DNA of 64,000 bases from contig OW679195.1 of NCBI GenBank assembly GCA_940337035.1, positions 176,300,015 to 176,364,014 of the forward strand. The letters are read 5' to 3'. The DNA comes from Agriotes lineatus (Eukaryota > Arthropoda > Insecta > Coleoptera > Elateridae). Both the position numbers and the translations under genes were made by a program. The notes below the pieces were generated by a model that did not search any database, was not told the DNA's origin, and saw only the letters and a program-made list of their open reading frames with translations. Shown here one piece after another: positions 13,866 to 25,299 of the stretch (the stretch's first letter is position 1; each line of letters starts with the position of its first letter).

Positions 13866-14205
13866 CATCTCACATAAATTTTCACAAAAATCGACATCAT
13901 GTCATATAAATTATACAAAAACTGACATCATGTCACTTGAAATTATATAAAAAACGACATTTTTACTAAACACACGACGAAAATTGAACAAAAATCACAC
14001 AATTACAAGCCATCTCACATAAATTTTCACAAAAATCGACATCATGTCATATAAATTATACAAAAACTGTCATCATGTCACTTGAAATTATACAAAAAAC
14101 GACATTTTTACTAAACACACCACGAAAATTGAACAAAAATCACGCAATTACACGCCATCTCACATAAATTTTTACAAAAATCGACATCATGTTACATAAA
14201 CTATG
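13866..14205. repeat. ~144-bp tandem repeat, about 2.3 copies
   Basis: The unit begins CATCTCACATAAATTTT and contains AAAATCGACATCATGTCA. It starts at about 13866, 14010 and 14155, the third copy being partial. Within the unit a shorter CATCATGTCA theme is itself repeated. Confidence 0.85.
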
Positions 14206-15015
14206 CATAATTTTGCAAATGTTTTACACTTTTTATAAAATGCATCGCTCAAAATTAAAAGAAATAGCAATTTCATTGAAAAAATCTACTACCACAATCA
14301 TTTCGATAAACAAAATTCAAAAAAATCTTATACTTTTGACGGAAATATATGTATGTTGACCACAAATTAACATAATTTTTAAATAAAAACGCGCAATTCG
14401 TTGAAAAAAATATTCTGACACCACCAAAACACGCAATTTCATTGAAAAATATATATATGTTGTCCACAAATTAACATAAATTGAATAAAAACACGTAATT
14501 TTGTTGAAAAAATGTTCTGGCTGTAAATAATTTTGCAAATGTTTTACACTTTTTATAAAATGCACCGCTCAAAATTAAAAGAAATAGCAATTTCATTGAA
14601 AAAATCTACTAACACAATCATTTCGATAAACAAAATTCAAAAAATCTTATACTTTTGACGGAAATATATGTATGTTGACCACAAATTAACATAATTTTTA
14701 AATAAAAACGCGCAATTCGTTGAAAAAAAATATTCTGACACCACCAAAACACGCAATTTCATTGAAAAATATATATATGTTGTCCACAAATTAACATAAA
14801 TTTGAATAAAAACACGTAATTTTGTTGAAAAAATGTTCTGGCCCCGTCATTTCACTTAAAATTTTACAAAACTGCCATCATAACACTTGAAATTATACAA
14901 AATATATGTATGTTTACCACAAATTAACATAAACCTGAATAAAACACACAATTTCGTTGAAAAATTTGCAAATGTTTTACACTTTTTATAAAATGTGTCG
15001 CTCAAAATTAAAAGA
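14206..15015. repeat. ~320-bp tandem repeat, two copies plus a third partial
   Basis: TTTTGCAAATGTTTTACACT occurs at about 14211, 14531 and 14966. The sequence between the first two (with CAATTTCATTG and TATGTTG..CACAAATTAACATAA sub-blocks) is nearly identical to that after the second. AT-rich, with no coding potential visible. Confidence 0.85.
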
Positions 15016-15374
15016 AATCACAATTTTTAAATTATATCACGCCATTATGAAATCGTAGATTGATTTTTTTGAAATTTTACACTTTGTAACTGTAAAATAA
15101 CTTCAAATACTAATATTTTAGCTTTAGATTTTGTAATTATTGCAGATTCGTGAAAAACAAAAGCAGAGTAGAAATAAAAAACACAAACACTTTGTAATAA
15201 ACAAATATATTGTTCTTATTTTCGTATAATACTTAATAATATAAATATAAATGTACAGCAGAATGTCTTATTTCTAAAAATTCGCTAGCAATTTACAAAA
15301 CTGTAGTTTGAGGTGCACGACATTTCAAATTAAAAAGACTGCAAGTAATAAAATCAGAATTTCATTGTGTAATT

Positions 15375-15720
15375 TTAAAGTTTAAGATGCACCCAATCTA
15401 GAATTCCCTTCGTTTTTGGTGATGATGACATCTGCCTTAGAGGCGTTTTTCTAACGGCCCTTTTTTGGAGGCGTTTCCTTATCGATGTTCTTCTGACTGA
15501 ACCTTTTTGATGTGGACTTGGATGAGTAGCTGGTGTTTTTAATTTATATTCTAAATCAGACTCGCAGTTATCAGTTTCCATTCCGGTTTTTCCTATAGTA
15601 CCAGTCGGGGTTGGCTTCTTTTGCTGTTTAGGTTTAGCTAGCAGCACATTAGGAATGTTAAGGTCTTTGATGTAATCAGCAAACTGTAGGCGTCCGGGTG
15701 GATTAATAGTTTTTCTTAAA
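15375..15720 (-). pseudogene. Unidentified coding remnant inside the 4.4-kb element
   Basis: The minus-strand frame is open from the inner edge of the right arm (about 15720) to a stop at 15375. The predicted peptide is basic and polar, with a stretch reading NIPNVLLAKPKQQKKP followed by a Lys/Arg/Ser/Thr-rich tail ending in LDWVHLKL. A methionine lies at about 15647. The composition looks like a disordered or linker exon of a transposon protein and not random frame, but I recognise no domain. It may be the last exon of an otherwise deleted gene. Confidence 0.35.
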
Positions 15721-16387
15721 TTTTCGAAAAAATAAGTTGTTTAAAACACAGACTCGTAGCGTCACAGTAGTGAAATGGCTTTCCGATATTCACATTAAAT
15801 CTGAAGCAGCTCCGTGGTGTTGTGGCACTAATGGATGTAGCTAAATTTGTGCAACACGAACGTAAGGGGTTCAAATCCCGGTCGGGCTGAGATTTTTTTA
15901 AATATAAACAGCCATTCTGCAATACACGAGAGAGACAGCCAATGGGGCAGAAGAGAGAAAGAGATCTACCAGTTTGAAATTCAAAATATTTCCGCGAAAA
16001 TTCAAATTTAAAAACAACCGCCGTGAGAAGTGCGCGCGCACCAAGATGGCGGACATCCCGCGAAGTTTAAAATTCAAAAATTGAACTTAGAAAAAATCTG
16101 AAAAAAATTAAATTTCAAATATTCCCGCCAGAAATCCAAGATGGCCGACGCGTAACTTAATCGGAAGCTAATGCGTAATTTATTCAGTAGCACATGTGAA
16201 AATTACATATCAAAATACATATGTGATTAATTAGATCAAACCGCGAAATTAATTAGATCAAACCGCGAAATTAATTAGATCAAACCGCGAAATTAATTAG
16301 ATCAATCCGCGAAATTAATTAGGTCAATCCGCGGATTTAATTAATCGTTTGATTGACAGGTTGCTCTAGTTTCGCTGCCGCACTACT
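15716..16387 (-). repeat. Right inverted arm of the 4.4-kb element
   Basis: Reverse complement of the left arm. Its outer part (about 16220-16345) has about five copies of an AATTAATTAGATCAAACCGCG-type unit in direct orientation. Such subterminal repeats are typical transposase binding sites. The inner 400 bases, including the TCTCTTTCTCTCTTCTGCCC mirror and the tRNA-like segment, are almost unchanged from the left arm. That suggests recent homogenisation or a recent origin. Confidence 0.85.
15813..15892 (+). other. tRNA-like segment in right arm
   Basis: Mirror copy of the left-arm tRNA-like segment, here on the plus strand: TGGCACTAATGG (A-box-like), then GGGGTTCAAATCCCGG (B box in a T-arm) and TCGGGCTGA. 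Near-identity to the left copy shows both arms carry it as an integral part. Confidence 0.6.
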
Positions 16388-17315
16388 ACTGTCGTCGAAA
16401 AAAAATGTTTCAGCAGCCAAACGGAGCTGCGACCCTCTGCGCCTTAAAACGTCGATCGGTTAGGCAACCACTTTGACACCTTCCAGGTCTGGGTACAGTT
16501 TTTATTTAATACGCGTTCTATTTTCAAACGGTCTTTTTTGTTTTATTAAATGAGACATTTGTCTCACTGGACTGCTAGTAATAACATAATATACAATACT
16601 CACTGTCGGAGAACTAATTTTAATCGCTCAGGTTATTTTTCTTTCTTCATCATATGGTTTACTATCCCCCATCCTTCCTCATCTGTAAATAAACTGGAAG
16701 CGTCTACCCATGTGAAAAAAGATTAGTTATTTACATTATGGGTGTATTAACTAAAAATCCATACAAAAATCAATCTTAATCTATATTTACTACAAAAGTG
16801 TAGGAACAATATCTTATTTTTAATTAAATTTAGGCTATAGCGCAGTAACAAAATCAAGGCTACATTATCAATGTGTCCTCCTCCCAGTAGGCTGTTATGT
16901 ATTTTTATTAGACTGCATGCTTGAGTTATGATATGATAGAAGTCAAATTGTGACATGAAAGATTTGGACATTTTTAACAATTGCTTTAGCGATATTATTG
17001 TAATGATGTCAAAATGCGGAAAATTATACTGAATTTCAATCAACCACTTAACTGGCACCAGTGCAAGAATTCAACAATGAAAACCATACATTGAAAACAA
17101 TATAATCCAAGTTTGTCACGTCTAGTTACTTCGCATGGGTACCAAAAAAAGTGTCACGAACATCTTAAAGTGCAGAGCACATAATACCAAACAGAATGGC
17201 AGAGGGAACTAGATAAAATACCAACTTTAACAGGCAATAATATTACAAATTAAGGGAGCCAGTCTCAATACTATATAAAAAAAAAGTGGACGTGACTACC
17301 TCCCTGGACTTTCCC
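16388..17315. other. No gene recognised
   Basis: AT-rich sequence. A weak tRNA-like motif on the minus strand (about 16410-16490, GGTCGCAGCTCC) lies just outside the 4.4-kb element. A 103-codon minus-strand frame at 16747-17058 encodes a hydrophobic, low-complexity peptide without a domain, and I do not call it a gene. Confidence 0.5.
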
Positions 17316-18546
17316 ATACTGGAAACTGTTCATATCGTCTTTATTCAACAGTCTTTACAACATATCAAAATTTCAACTCGATGACTCACGTCTTCACCGT
17401 GATAAGCGTTTACACTTTCACGTAAATTGCGGGTAAATATAAAAGAATGTGTAGTTCAAAACGTGACCACCGAGCTTCTGTAGATGGCGCCAAGTGGACA
17501 AGCCGCCACTGTGCTAGTTTATGTATTATTTTCCTCAAAACGGCTGTAGCACCGAGGTGAAATTTTCTAAGTACCTAAAAATTATATTTTCTAGGGCATA
17601 CAAAATCGATTTTTTTATTTTCGCGGAAAAAGATTCTTTGACGCAAAAATATAACAACCGTTGAGAATAAAAAAATTATTTTTCAAAAATAGAGGGGGGA
17701 GGGGACCGGTGCGCTTACATATATCCACGAGTGTAATATTTTTTTGCATATTCATATGCTCCATTATGCACTGAGCAATTCAGTGAAAACCCCAGCTACC
17801 TATCTTGTTTTGTTTATTAATTAAAAGGGTTTAAATTTTCAAACTTCAAAGCTTCGTAGAGGGCGCCACAGATAATTCATGAGATTCTTTAAAAAACAGA
17901 TCGATAGCCCTTTTCGGGGTCTATCAGTGTATGAAGTTTAAACAAATTCCTGTGGGCAGTTTTTGATAAATGATTTTTAGAAAATTTCCAAAATTTTGAA
18001 AATTTGTAATTTAGGCCCCTTAATATTTTTCAAAACACTTTTTATATCACCTCATGTTAGCCTTCATATACTATTCAGAAAAAAAATCAATTGAATCGAT
18101 TCATCCGTTTTTGAGTAATAGGGCGTTAAACTCAAAATTTTCAAAAAATCATAGCGCCCTTCATTTTAAACCTAGCGAGTTCGGCAAAAAACTAACAGAT
18201 TTGTCTTGTGACCCTCTATCGTTATCTGCGATAAAATTTTCAAAATTTTAATCACGAAAACAGTGATACCAAAAAAACATGCGTAACTTCCGCTTCCGGT
18301 TTCGGATTTTTTTGAAAAGCTTATTTTGTCTATGAATTTTCGATACACCCCCGCATTCCAAAGCGCATCAAAATCGGAGGAATACTTTCGGCTGTAAGAG
18401 CGTCACCCACCCACACACAGACATTTTTTAAAAACCACTTTTTTGGGTTCCTAGAGGCCCAAAACGGATATTTCTGTGAAAATCTCGATTTCCAAAATTT
18501 TCATGATTCCAAGATTTCCCTATACCTACCTATGGGTATGGGAAAG
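17316..18546 (-). repeat. Dispersed element with ACTTTCCCATAC inverted ends
   Basis: The left end ACTTTCCCATAC (about 17319) is mirrored at the right end by GTATGGGAAAGT (about 18534-18545). The interior has the composition of a non-coding dispersed repeat and contains CACCCACCCACACACAGACA. That is the reverse complement of the GTCTGTGTG theme in the repeats near 25550 and 54160, so all three may belong to one broad family. No open reading frame with a recognisable domain. Confidence 0.45.
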
Positions 18547-18549
18547 TAA

Positions 18550-18995
18550 AAATAGATGCATGGAATAAACTAAGTGAAACTACCAGGAGACTAATAAGAG
18601 AAAGTGGTAAAATGAGATCGAACTAGGATTAAATAAACGACCAGTAGAAAGAATAGAAATGAATATAGAGAGATACAATTAGAAAAGATAATAGCAAAAA
18701 ACAAAATGGAAATATGAAAATGAAGCGCAGAAATATTGCATCGGAAAACATAAATATAATAAAGATAAAAAGGCCCAACAGAACAGGGTAAGATAACATT
18801 ATCATCAAGTACATAAACCGGGAAGGTGTAATTAAGGAAGTTATTTAATATGTGTTTAGTAAAAGGCATCATACCTGACGAGTGGAGTAATTCTGAAGTA
18901 ACTTTTACATAAGAAAGATGACAAGATTTAAAAAATTATATGCCAATAAGTTTGCTACCGAGTTACATGCACCTGTTTTTCAAGAACACGACGCC
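18550..18995 (+). pseudogene. LINE reverse transcriptase fragment, N-terminal part
   Basis: Plus-strand translation gives broken reverse transcriptase homology: KGIIPDEWSNSEV, then DLKNYMPISLLPSYMHLFF. These correspond to the fingers region of APE-type LINE RTs (IP..W....V..L.KK.D..D..NYRPISLL). Several stops and frameshifts interrupt it, and no methionine start or endonuclease domain is visible. Homology stops at about 18995, where an unrelated inverted-repeat sequence intervenes, and resumes at about 19625. Confidence 0.6.
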
Positions 18996-19620
18996 ACGCT
19001 GATAAGACACATCACAGCGCCTTGCTATCTTATTGCCAGATTGCGGATTATCTAAAACGTTCGATTCATTCTTTGCTAGTTCGTAATATGGTTTTTGCGT
19101 TATACCTGTAATTACAAAACTAAGTTTATCCGCAAATGAAATAAAAGTGACAACTTATGTGTCTGTATTGACAAGGTAAAAGTGTCACTTTATCTGATTA
19201 AGCAGAAAAAATAGCTACTTCTGCGTACTTTATTTGCCTAATCACACAAAATACAAAACTCAAACATTTCATTATTTCATATTTATTGTAAAAGTACAAT
19301 TACTTGCATCGTAACCACGGAACAATTGTATTAGGTATTAGATTATTTTATTCATTTACTTGCTAACAATTAGTGTTACTCTTTATCAATTTTTAATTTA
19401 TCTGAGTACATTTGCGGATAAAATAGTAGGTATATGTTATTCGGAGTAAAAGTGACTTTATGTGGCTTAGCTAAATTATTTGCTTCACTGACGTTCGGCT
19501 AAATAAACTTCAGCTTCGCCACATAAAGTATCACTTTTACTCCTAATAACATAATCTACTATTATTTTTAAAAGCTATTGTCTCCAATAACTACCGCACA
19601 CATATAAATTATTCACATTA
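18996..19620. repeat. Foldback sequence inserted in the LINE fragment
   Basis: Two inverted pairs are visible. TTTATCCGCAAATG at about 19118 pairs with CATTTGCGGATAAA at about 19409. A ~40-bp imperfect hairpin spans 19426-19560 (CGGAGTAAAAGTGA ... TCACTTTTACTCC, with CTTTATGTGGC and GCCACATAAAG inside). It separates two halves of one LINE RT, so it is an insertion, probably one or two MITEs. Exact ends and target duplications are not clear. Confidence 0.5.
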
Positions 19621-19624
19621 CAAA

Positions 19625-19880
19625 TAAAACTGGGAAAACAAATAAAACCCTATTAGAAAGAGGAGTACGTCAAGGTGATACTTCATTACCAAAACTGTTT
19701 ACGTTGGCCTTGGAAAATGTGTAAAAAATAGAGTGGGCAAACGAAGGAATCAATGTTTATGAAGAATTTCTTATCGATCTTACATAAGCGGACAACATAG
19801 ATTTAATAGGGAAAAATATTGAAGAAATGAGAAAGATGTTAAATAATTTATATGAAGAGTCAAGAAAAATCGGTTGTATC
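19625..19880 (+). pseudogene. LINE reverse transcriptase fragment, palm part
   Basis: Plus-strand translation resumes RT homology: LLERGVRQGDTSLPKLFTLA matches the conserved RGVRQGD..SP.LF block. A degenerate version of the catalytic ADD motif follows (ADNIDLIGKN) and then EEMRKMLNNLYEESRKIG. The catalytic YADD is altered and the frame is interrupted by stops. With 18550-18995 it is one decayed LINE copy. Confidence 0.65.
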
Positions 19881-22091
19881 ATTGTTGAGTTCTCCCGAAA
19901 ATTAGAGTCATCTTTATTACTCTATCGTATTCGTTAATTCCTGAAATATATTTGTGGAATTTTATTATTTACGCTGTTTTTGGCTAAACACTAAAAAAGT
20001 CCGCATGAGACGGATTTGTTTGTCTCTTACGCCACTACTTTTATTTTTTCTAGCTGAGATTGGATTTTCTTGAACTTCTTGCACGATACGTGGATTTTAA
20101 ATAATACTTTAAGCGAAGTCGATATCTCGGTTATATCCATTGCGATATTTTTTTCTTCAATTATTTTAACAGTAACGCTTCACATTGTATTTATAGAAGT
20201 TTCTTTATATTCTTGACTGTTTTTTGTACATCAAATAACCAGTTTCAAAATACCTGCAATTTTTTTAGTCGACGTTGATTGGTTGAAAGAGGTATACCGA
20301 CATGGCATATTTTTTACTTGTAGCGATTATACTGGAAATTTTAAAAATTACCCCATACTTATTAAGAATAGTAATTTGTTTCAAGTGTCCAGTTCAAAGT
20401 TATTCCAGAAGGTAGTTTAATGACTGTCTCTCTTAATTTTAAACAAATATGTTCGTACAAGGAATACGTAGAACATAGAACACTAAAAGTATTTCCTAGC
20501 AAGAACTGTATTCGTTATTATTATATCCAAATGAAGACCATGACTGAACCCTGCGGTATAGATAAGTTTAATATTTGAAGTCCAGGCTACTTCCAATCAT
20601 AGCTGAGGCTCTATCGCAACACTGTGTAACGAGTCTATCATAATACAGTTTTTTTAATATTCGACTACTTCCACTACTATTTTGTAACACTACAACCTTA
20701 CGTTTTGAGTGACTTTGCAACTCACCATCCATTTCGGTCTATCATTATTCGATGATTATAGTCTTTGCCCGGAAATATTCTGATTCTAATGAATATTTCT
20801 ACCTAATTCAGTAGTGGTTTGGATACACGACGTTGACTCGGCAGCTATATCATATATTCCATAAGAAATACCAATAGTAAAATCTTCACGGCCTCTTTCG
20901 TGTTCCCTTCGATCTGCAAAAACTATAAACCAAGGTAAGTTTATACCTTAGGCGTGGTCAACGATGCTTTCCTGAACACATTTGGTCAAAATTTGAATTA
21001 CATATATCACTTTGTTTTTCGAATTAAACATACGTAGCATTTCGTGGAATACTTTTGGAATATTCCTATCAATATTCATACACTATTTAGAAAAGAAGGT
21101 TGTGTAACGTTAATTGCATTTCTAGTCGAGCTTCTTCAATATCAACTCCGTTTGTCCTTAAACTGACTTTAGAGTATTGCAATCGTTTCCAGGCTAAATA
21201 GAGCGGTTACGCAAAGGTCGGTCGTACCATTGCATGAGTCAGAAATGCACACGGCTACATTTTTGCGACAATGCAGCAAAAAGTCAGGTAGAAAGTCTAC
21301 CGTTTCCTACTACCCCACGTGTTTGATCTCACACGTGCCCATATCTGACGCACTTTTAGATTATAAGTGTCGCAGCTTATGGAAGTTCTGTTATGTTCAG
21401 CAGCTGTTTTCCAAACAAATAAAAATCTTTCAAGGTCACTAGTTTTGTAAGCCTCGCCGTGATTAATGTACGACGGTATCTAGTCTACCTGCTGTAAACA
21501 AGCATTTACGAGAACGTGTAATTGCAAATGTTGTATGTCACATCTATTAATGGCAATAATTTATGGGGAACAATTTGTCGCTCATAAAAACCCATGTTTG
21601 TGACTAAGCGAATGATTGGTAGCAGATGAGTATTATTTTTTAATTACAGCACTATTAATGATATTGGCAGGATAGAACTAGCATTTGATTTTCAATATTT
21701 GGCTCTACCATATTAAATTATACTTTAAGTTCAGACCCGACAGTAAAACGAATGCTAAACAGTCGATATTTCCTTGGAAGACTTAAATTCCAGAATGATG
21801 TTCGCCAGACTGAGAAAAAACGAGTGTAATAAACTAACCGTTCGTGCTAAAACACACCTAATGTTGAATTACCTTGAACTCAAGTTGCTCACGGGTAAAT
21901 ATGTCATACTTGCAAATAGCACAGAGATTACTATTTAAAATTGACAAACAGACGGGGATGGGGAAATTCAGTCAATTAAATTATATAAGAAAGTCAGAAA
22001 AACAATGTGAGTGTATTAAATGTGTTAGATGAAGTTTGGGTTGCATAACCACCAGTTCAGAAATGTTTTATTTTACACGATCATTCTCAGG
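19881..22091. other. No feature recognised
   Basis: About 2.2 kb of AT-rich sequence without long open frames, clear repeats within the window or recognisable domains. It could be unique intergenic DNA or old, unrecognisable transposon sequence. Confidence 0.5.
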
Positions 22092-22093
22092 TA

Positions 22094-22130
22094 TAGAAAA
22101 GGCAAGGAGCCAGTTTATGCACGTCATCAA
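22094..22130 (+). repeat. Left terminal inverted repeat of the Sailor-like element
   Basis: It contains GGCAAGGAGCCAGTTTATGC then ACGTCATCAA and matches the right end with very few differences. Confidence 0.85.
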
Positions 22131-22197
22131 CAAGTCATGATGTCACATATTTATTCCGTTTACGCTAGGTTTAAAAACGACTTAAATAAATCACAAT

Positions 22198-22276
22198 GGT
22201 ATGCAACCCACCAAACAGTATTCAACCGACTAACCAGTATGCAACCCAACAAACAGTATTCACCCATCAAACAGTA
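22198..22276. repeat. Subterminal tandem motif of the Sailor-like element
   Basis: The phrases GTATGCAACCCA and CAAACAGTATTCA alternate about three times. A direct repeat just inside one terminus is a plausible transposase-binding region. No similar cluster is obvious at the other end. Confidence 0.6.
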
Positions 22277-22462
22277 AAATTTATAAATTGCAATTATTAT
22301 TGTGCATCAGATTACAACGTGATTATTATTTATTTAAATTGATCTAATTTATGAATTGATTAAAATAACTTAAAACGAACATTGACAAAACAGTAAAAAT
22401 GTAAATTTATTTCAATACACTTGAAACTCAGCAAACTAATTATCTACAATATAATATAATAA

Positions 22463-23994
22463 TTAATCGCTATCACAAGTGTCATCAGATTCTTCGTCGT
22501 TGACTTCTATTATTATTGGGGCAATGTCTTCTACATCAAAACCCACTTCCCTGTCCCACCACTTCTGTATAATGCCCTCTGCATGTGTAACGCAATTTGA
22601 CCACGTTTCAGCTGTTACTTTACTTAACGCTTCTTGCCACATATTTAGGGTATTTTCTACGCCGTACCCATGTTCACCTATATGTTTATTATAATAGGTT
22701 TTGGCAATCCCCCACACATTTTCTATGGGGTTGAAAATGCAATGGTAGGGAGGAAGTCTGAGTACAGTATGTCCATACTGTTCCGCAAGGTTGTCTGCGA
22801 CATACGTTTTTGGAGGTTTGTGCCTGAAAAAAATTTGTTAGTACTTGAGCACACAGAATTCACTTAATATACTTACTGTGCAACCAACTGCAATAATTCC
22901 ATTTTTAACACATTCCCCTCAATATTCACTGACCGGCTTGTTAACCAATCAATAATGTCTTGTTTTTTCCAACTAGCATTGGGTGTTTTATCGGCCAATG
23001 TGCTATGATAACTTGCGTTATCCATAACAATAATTGAGGGCTCCTCCAAATTTTTCAAAAGCTGATCTTCAAACCATTTTAAAAAAACTTCCTGATTCAT
23101 TTCCCCGTGGTAATCCGGGTTTTTTGTGCTCGATGTAAAAATCAATGAAGCACCAGGAATAAATCCATCTCTGTTGCCAGCATGAAGAACGATATATCTA
23201 AGAAAATAGATAAATAATATTATTTAAATACTGTTAAACTTACAATGCTAACCTTTTTCCATCTGATTTTATTTTTTTAACGCTGTTTTTACTATCATCT
23301 TGCCATGATCTAGAAACAGTGCCATTTTCAAAAATCCACGTTTCGTCTAAATATACAAATTGTGAAGGTTTTTCCTGGTGCAGATTTTTAATGTATTTTC
23401 TTAGAAACTCCACTCTGCGGAAAGCAATGTGATCCAACTCCATGAGCCCTCTGCGTGGATCATCCTTTTTCCAGCGGAATCCTATATCTTTCAGGACCTT
23501 TCCTAACGAAGATATTCCTCCCTTGAAAACATCTCTTTCCTTCAAAACTCGCAATAGAGATGCCCGAGTAATATGTTGTTCTAACAAAAAATTATTCTTA
23601 CTTGTAATGTTCAGCAAAAGAGAGTAAATGATTCACTTACTGTTTTGGTACATTTCATAAACCACATTTCTTATGGCTACTTGGTCGAAATCGTCAACGT
23701 CCACTACGGGTTTGGTTCTAAGCTTTTTCCGCTTCGGACTTTTGATAAGTTCATTTGCCTTTATTGTCTGTGCAACCGAACTAACGGTTGGTAGACATAT
23801 TTGCAAGGCATTTGCAACTCTCTATAATAAATAAAACACTATAATGTAATAATACAATAATTATACGTTGTTTAACAAACCTCTTGGACAGCAGCTAAAG
23901 GAATTAAGGGGCCTCCATTGTCGCGTTCCCGCTCAAAATAGCTTAGTAGGGAGGCTATAAGCTGTTTTGACTGCTTACATAGGGCTTTCGGCAT
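22463..23994 (-). CDS. DDE transposase, five exons, DD82E/Sailor-like
   Basis: Exons on the minus strand are 23994-23881, 23821-23641, 23580-23244, 23197-22877 and 22823-22463. They total 1314 bases and encode 437 residues plus stop. The four introns (59, 60, 46 and 53 bp) all have GT..AG ends, three with GTAAGT donors and one with GTTTGT, and phases fit across every junction. An N-terminal helix-turn-helix-like region (about residues 36-60) and a basic stretch (KSPKRKKLRTKP) precede the DDE domain. The likely catalytic residues are D177 in VYLDETW, D270 in VMDNASYHS and E352 in NPIENVWG. With 81 residues between D270 and E352, this fits the DD82E (Sailor) group, not DD34E. The protein would cut and paste the element at TA sites. 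The ATG at 23994 is chosen because it opens the longest consistent spliced frame. No stop or frameshift was found. Confidence 0.85.
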
Positions 23995-24341
23995 TATTTC
24001 CACAGCACAAAACACGTAAACGCAATAACTAACTTTGAAAAAGCACTACTAACAATCCACGTACGATCTCAATTAGTTAGGTTAGAAACACAAAACAGTA
24101 ACTAAATACTATGTAAACCAAATACGATGTCACACCAACCTAAGAGCGGAAAATTTGGCAATAAAAATCAATTTGTTCGTTATAAATCGATAAAACTTCA
24201 AAATATTAACAGATTCATTAAATATATGGTTTTATTTTTAAAGTTGATACAAAAGTAATTCTTTTCGACGAATTATTTATAAAAACTAAATCTTATTTTT
24301 ATTTATTTGGGGTTAGCGTTGAATGACCCTGCAAAAGTGCA

Positions 24342-24378
24342 TTGATGACGTGCATAAACTGGCTCGTTGCCTTTCCTT
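24342..24378 (-). repeat. Right terminal inverted repeat of the Sailor-like element
   Basis: Reverse complement of the left terminus: TTGATGACGTGCATAAACTG followed by GCTCGTTGCC. Confidence 0.85.
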
Positions 24379-24380
24379 TA

Positions 24381-25299
24381 TTAAATGATTAAATGAAAAA
24401 GAAAGAGACTCTTCTGTTAATCGTTAGTAGCAGGCCACGGATGAAATTTTTTTAATAAGTTGTTTGTTGTCTACTGGGCACTAGAGAAATGTCGTGAATA
24501 GCTTTTACAGCAATGATTCTCTACGGTTATAAAAAATGTAGTTAGTTACTGGGTTAGTGAATTTAAACGTGACAGTGTATGTTACACGTAGTAGGCCATT
24601 CAAAATCAAGGAACAAATACATTTTTCTGTTGCGCTGAGCCATTCATGTGCTTAAGAAAAACATTTGAAATTAAAAGAGTAATATTCGAGTTTTAACAGC
24701 GTCCGTAGTGCGTATCAGTTACGTCTCATATTTTTCAATTTGGTACAGTTAACATTAAAAAATATAACTGTGGGAACTGAACTGCCATCTGGATTTTTCT
24801 TAGTCAATTCGCAGTATTCAATGTTTCGTGATGATCTTGTTCGTAGTCAAATTCCAAATGTAATCTTCTGGTGAAATGTGTCGATAAGAACGATTCTATT
24901 TTTGTGAAGAAGATAATCACAGATGAAACTAAAATAAAAATGATATTGAGGAGTGAAAACCACTATTCATTTTCTGTTACATGATGGTGCTCAGTTTTTA
25001 GAATACAAAATATAGCATTCTATATTAGAAAATCCAGTTTTATGTTCAGCAACATTGTTTACGTAAATATATACTAATAAGAAGCAATTTAAAAATGTAA
25101 AAAGTTTATCTGTATTTCTAAGACGATTAATAAATAAATACGTTCATTACAAAGTGTATTTTTAATAGTGACGTTAGTACATGATATGATAGAGATACGG
25201 TTTTGCATAAATACAATAAAAAGTAATTATTTAGCAATTATAAATTCATTTTAAATTTATAATGGTGGTTCATCAATTATTGTGAATCTTTATTAAATG
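24381..25299. other. No feature recognised
   Basis: AT-rich sequence with no long open frame, clear repeat or RNA-gene motif. Confidence 0.5.

Larger units (their letters stand above)
11995..16387. mobile_element. 4.4-kb element with ~670-bp inverted arms
   Basis: Positions 11995-12671 and 15716-16387 are inverted copies. The inner ~400 bases are almost identical, and the outer ends are more diverged but both rich in CGCGG motifs. The outermost bases are comparable: AGTAGAACAGGGACAG on the left against AGTAGTGCGGCAGC read inward from the right. No target duplication is clear. The left end abuts the satellite directly, and satellite does not resume on the right. The interior holds tandem repeats, a tRNA-like sequence and a short coding remnant, but no recognisable transposase. 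It is probably a non-autonomous foldback-type DNA element. I cannot assign a superfamily. Confidence 0.75.
22092..24380 (-). mobile_element. Tc1/mariner-group transposon, DD82E (Sailor)-like, with intact gene
   Basis: The ends carry terminal inverted repeats of about 35 bases: AAAGGCAAGGAGCCAGTTTA at the left and AAAGGCAACGAGCCAGTTTA read inward from the right. Both continue TGCACGTCATCAA. Both sides can be read as flanked by TA (22092-22093 and 24379-24380), the target used by this group. One spliced transposase gene fills the minus strand and every exon is open. Termini and gene are both preserved, so this copy could be young and potentially active. Confidence 0.85.

Noticed and set aside
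16410..16490. tRNA-like sequence on the minus strand just outside the 4.4-kb element
   Set aside because: Only a loose B-box match (GGTCGCAGCTCC) and no convincing cloverleaf.
16747..17058. 103-codon hydrophobic minus-strand frame
   Set aside because: AT-rich sequence readily gives Phe/Leu/Ile-rich open frames. No motif, neighbour or start signal supports it.
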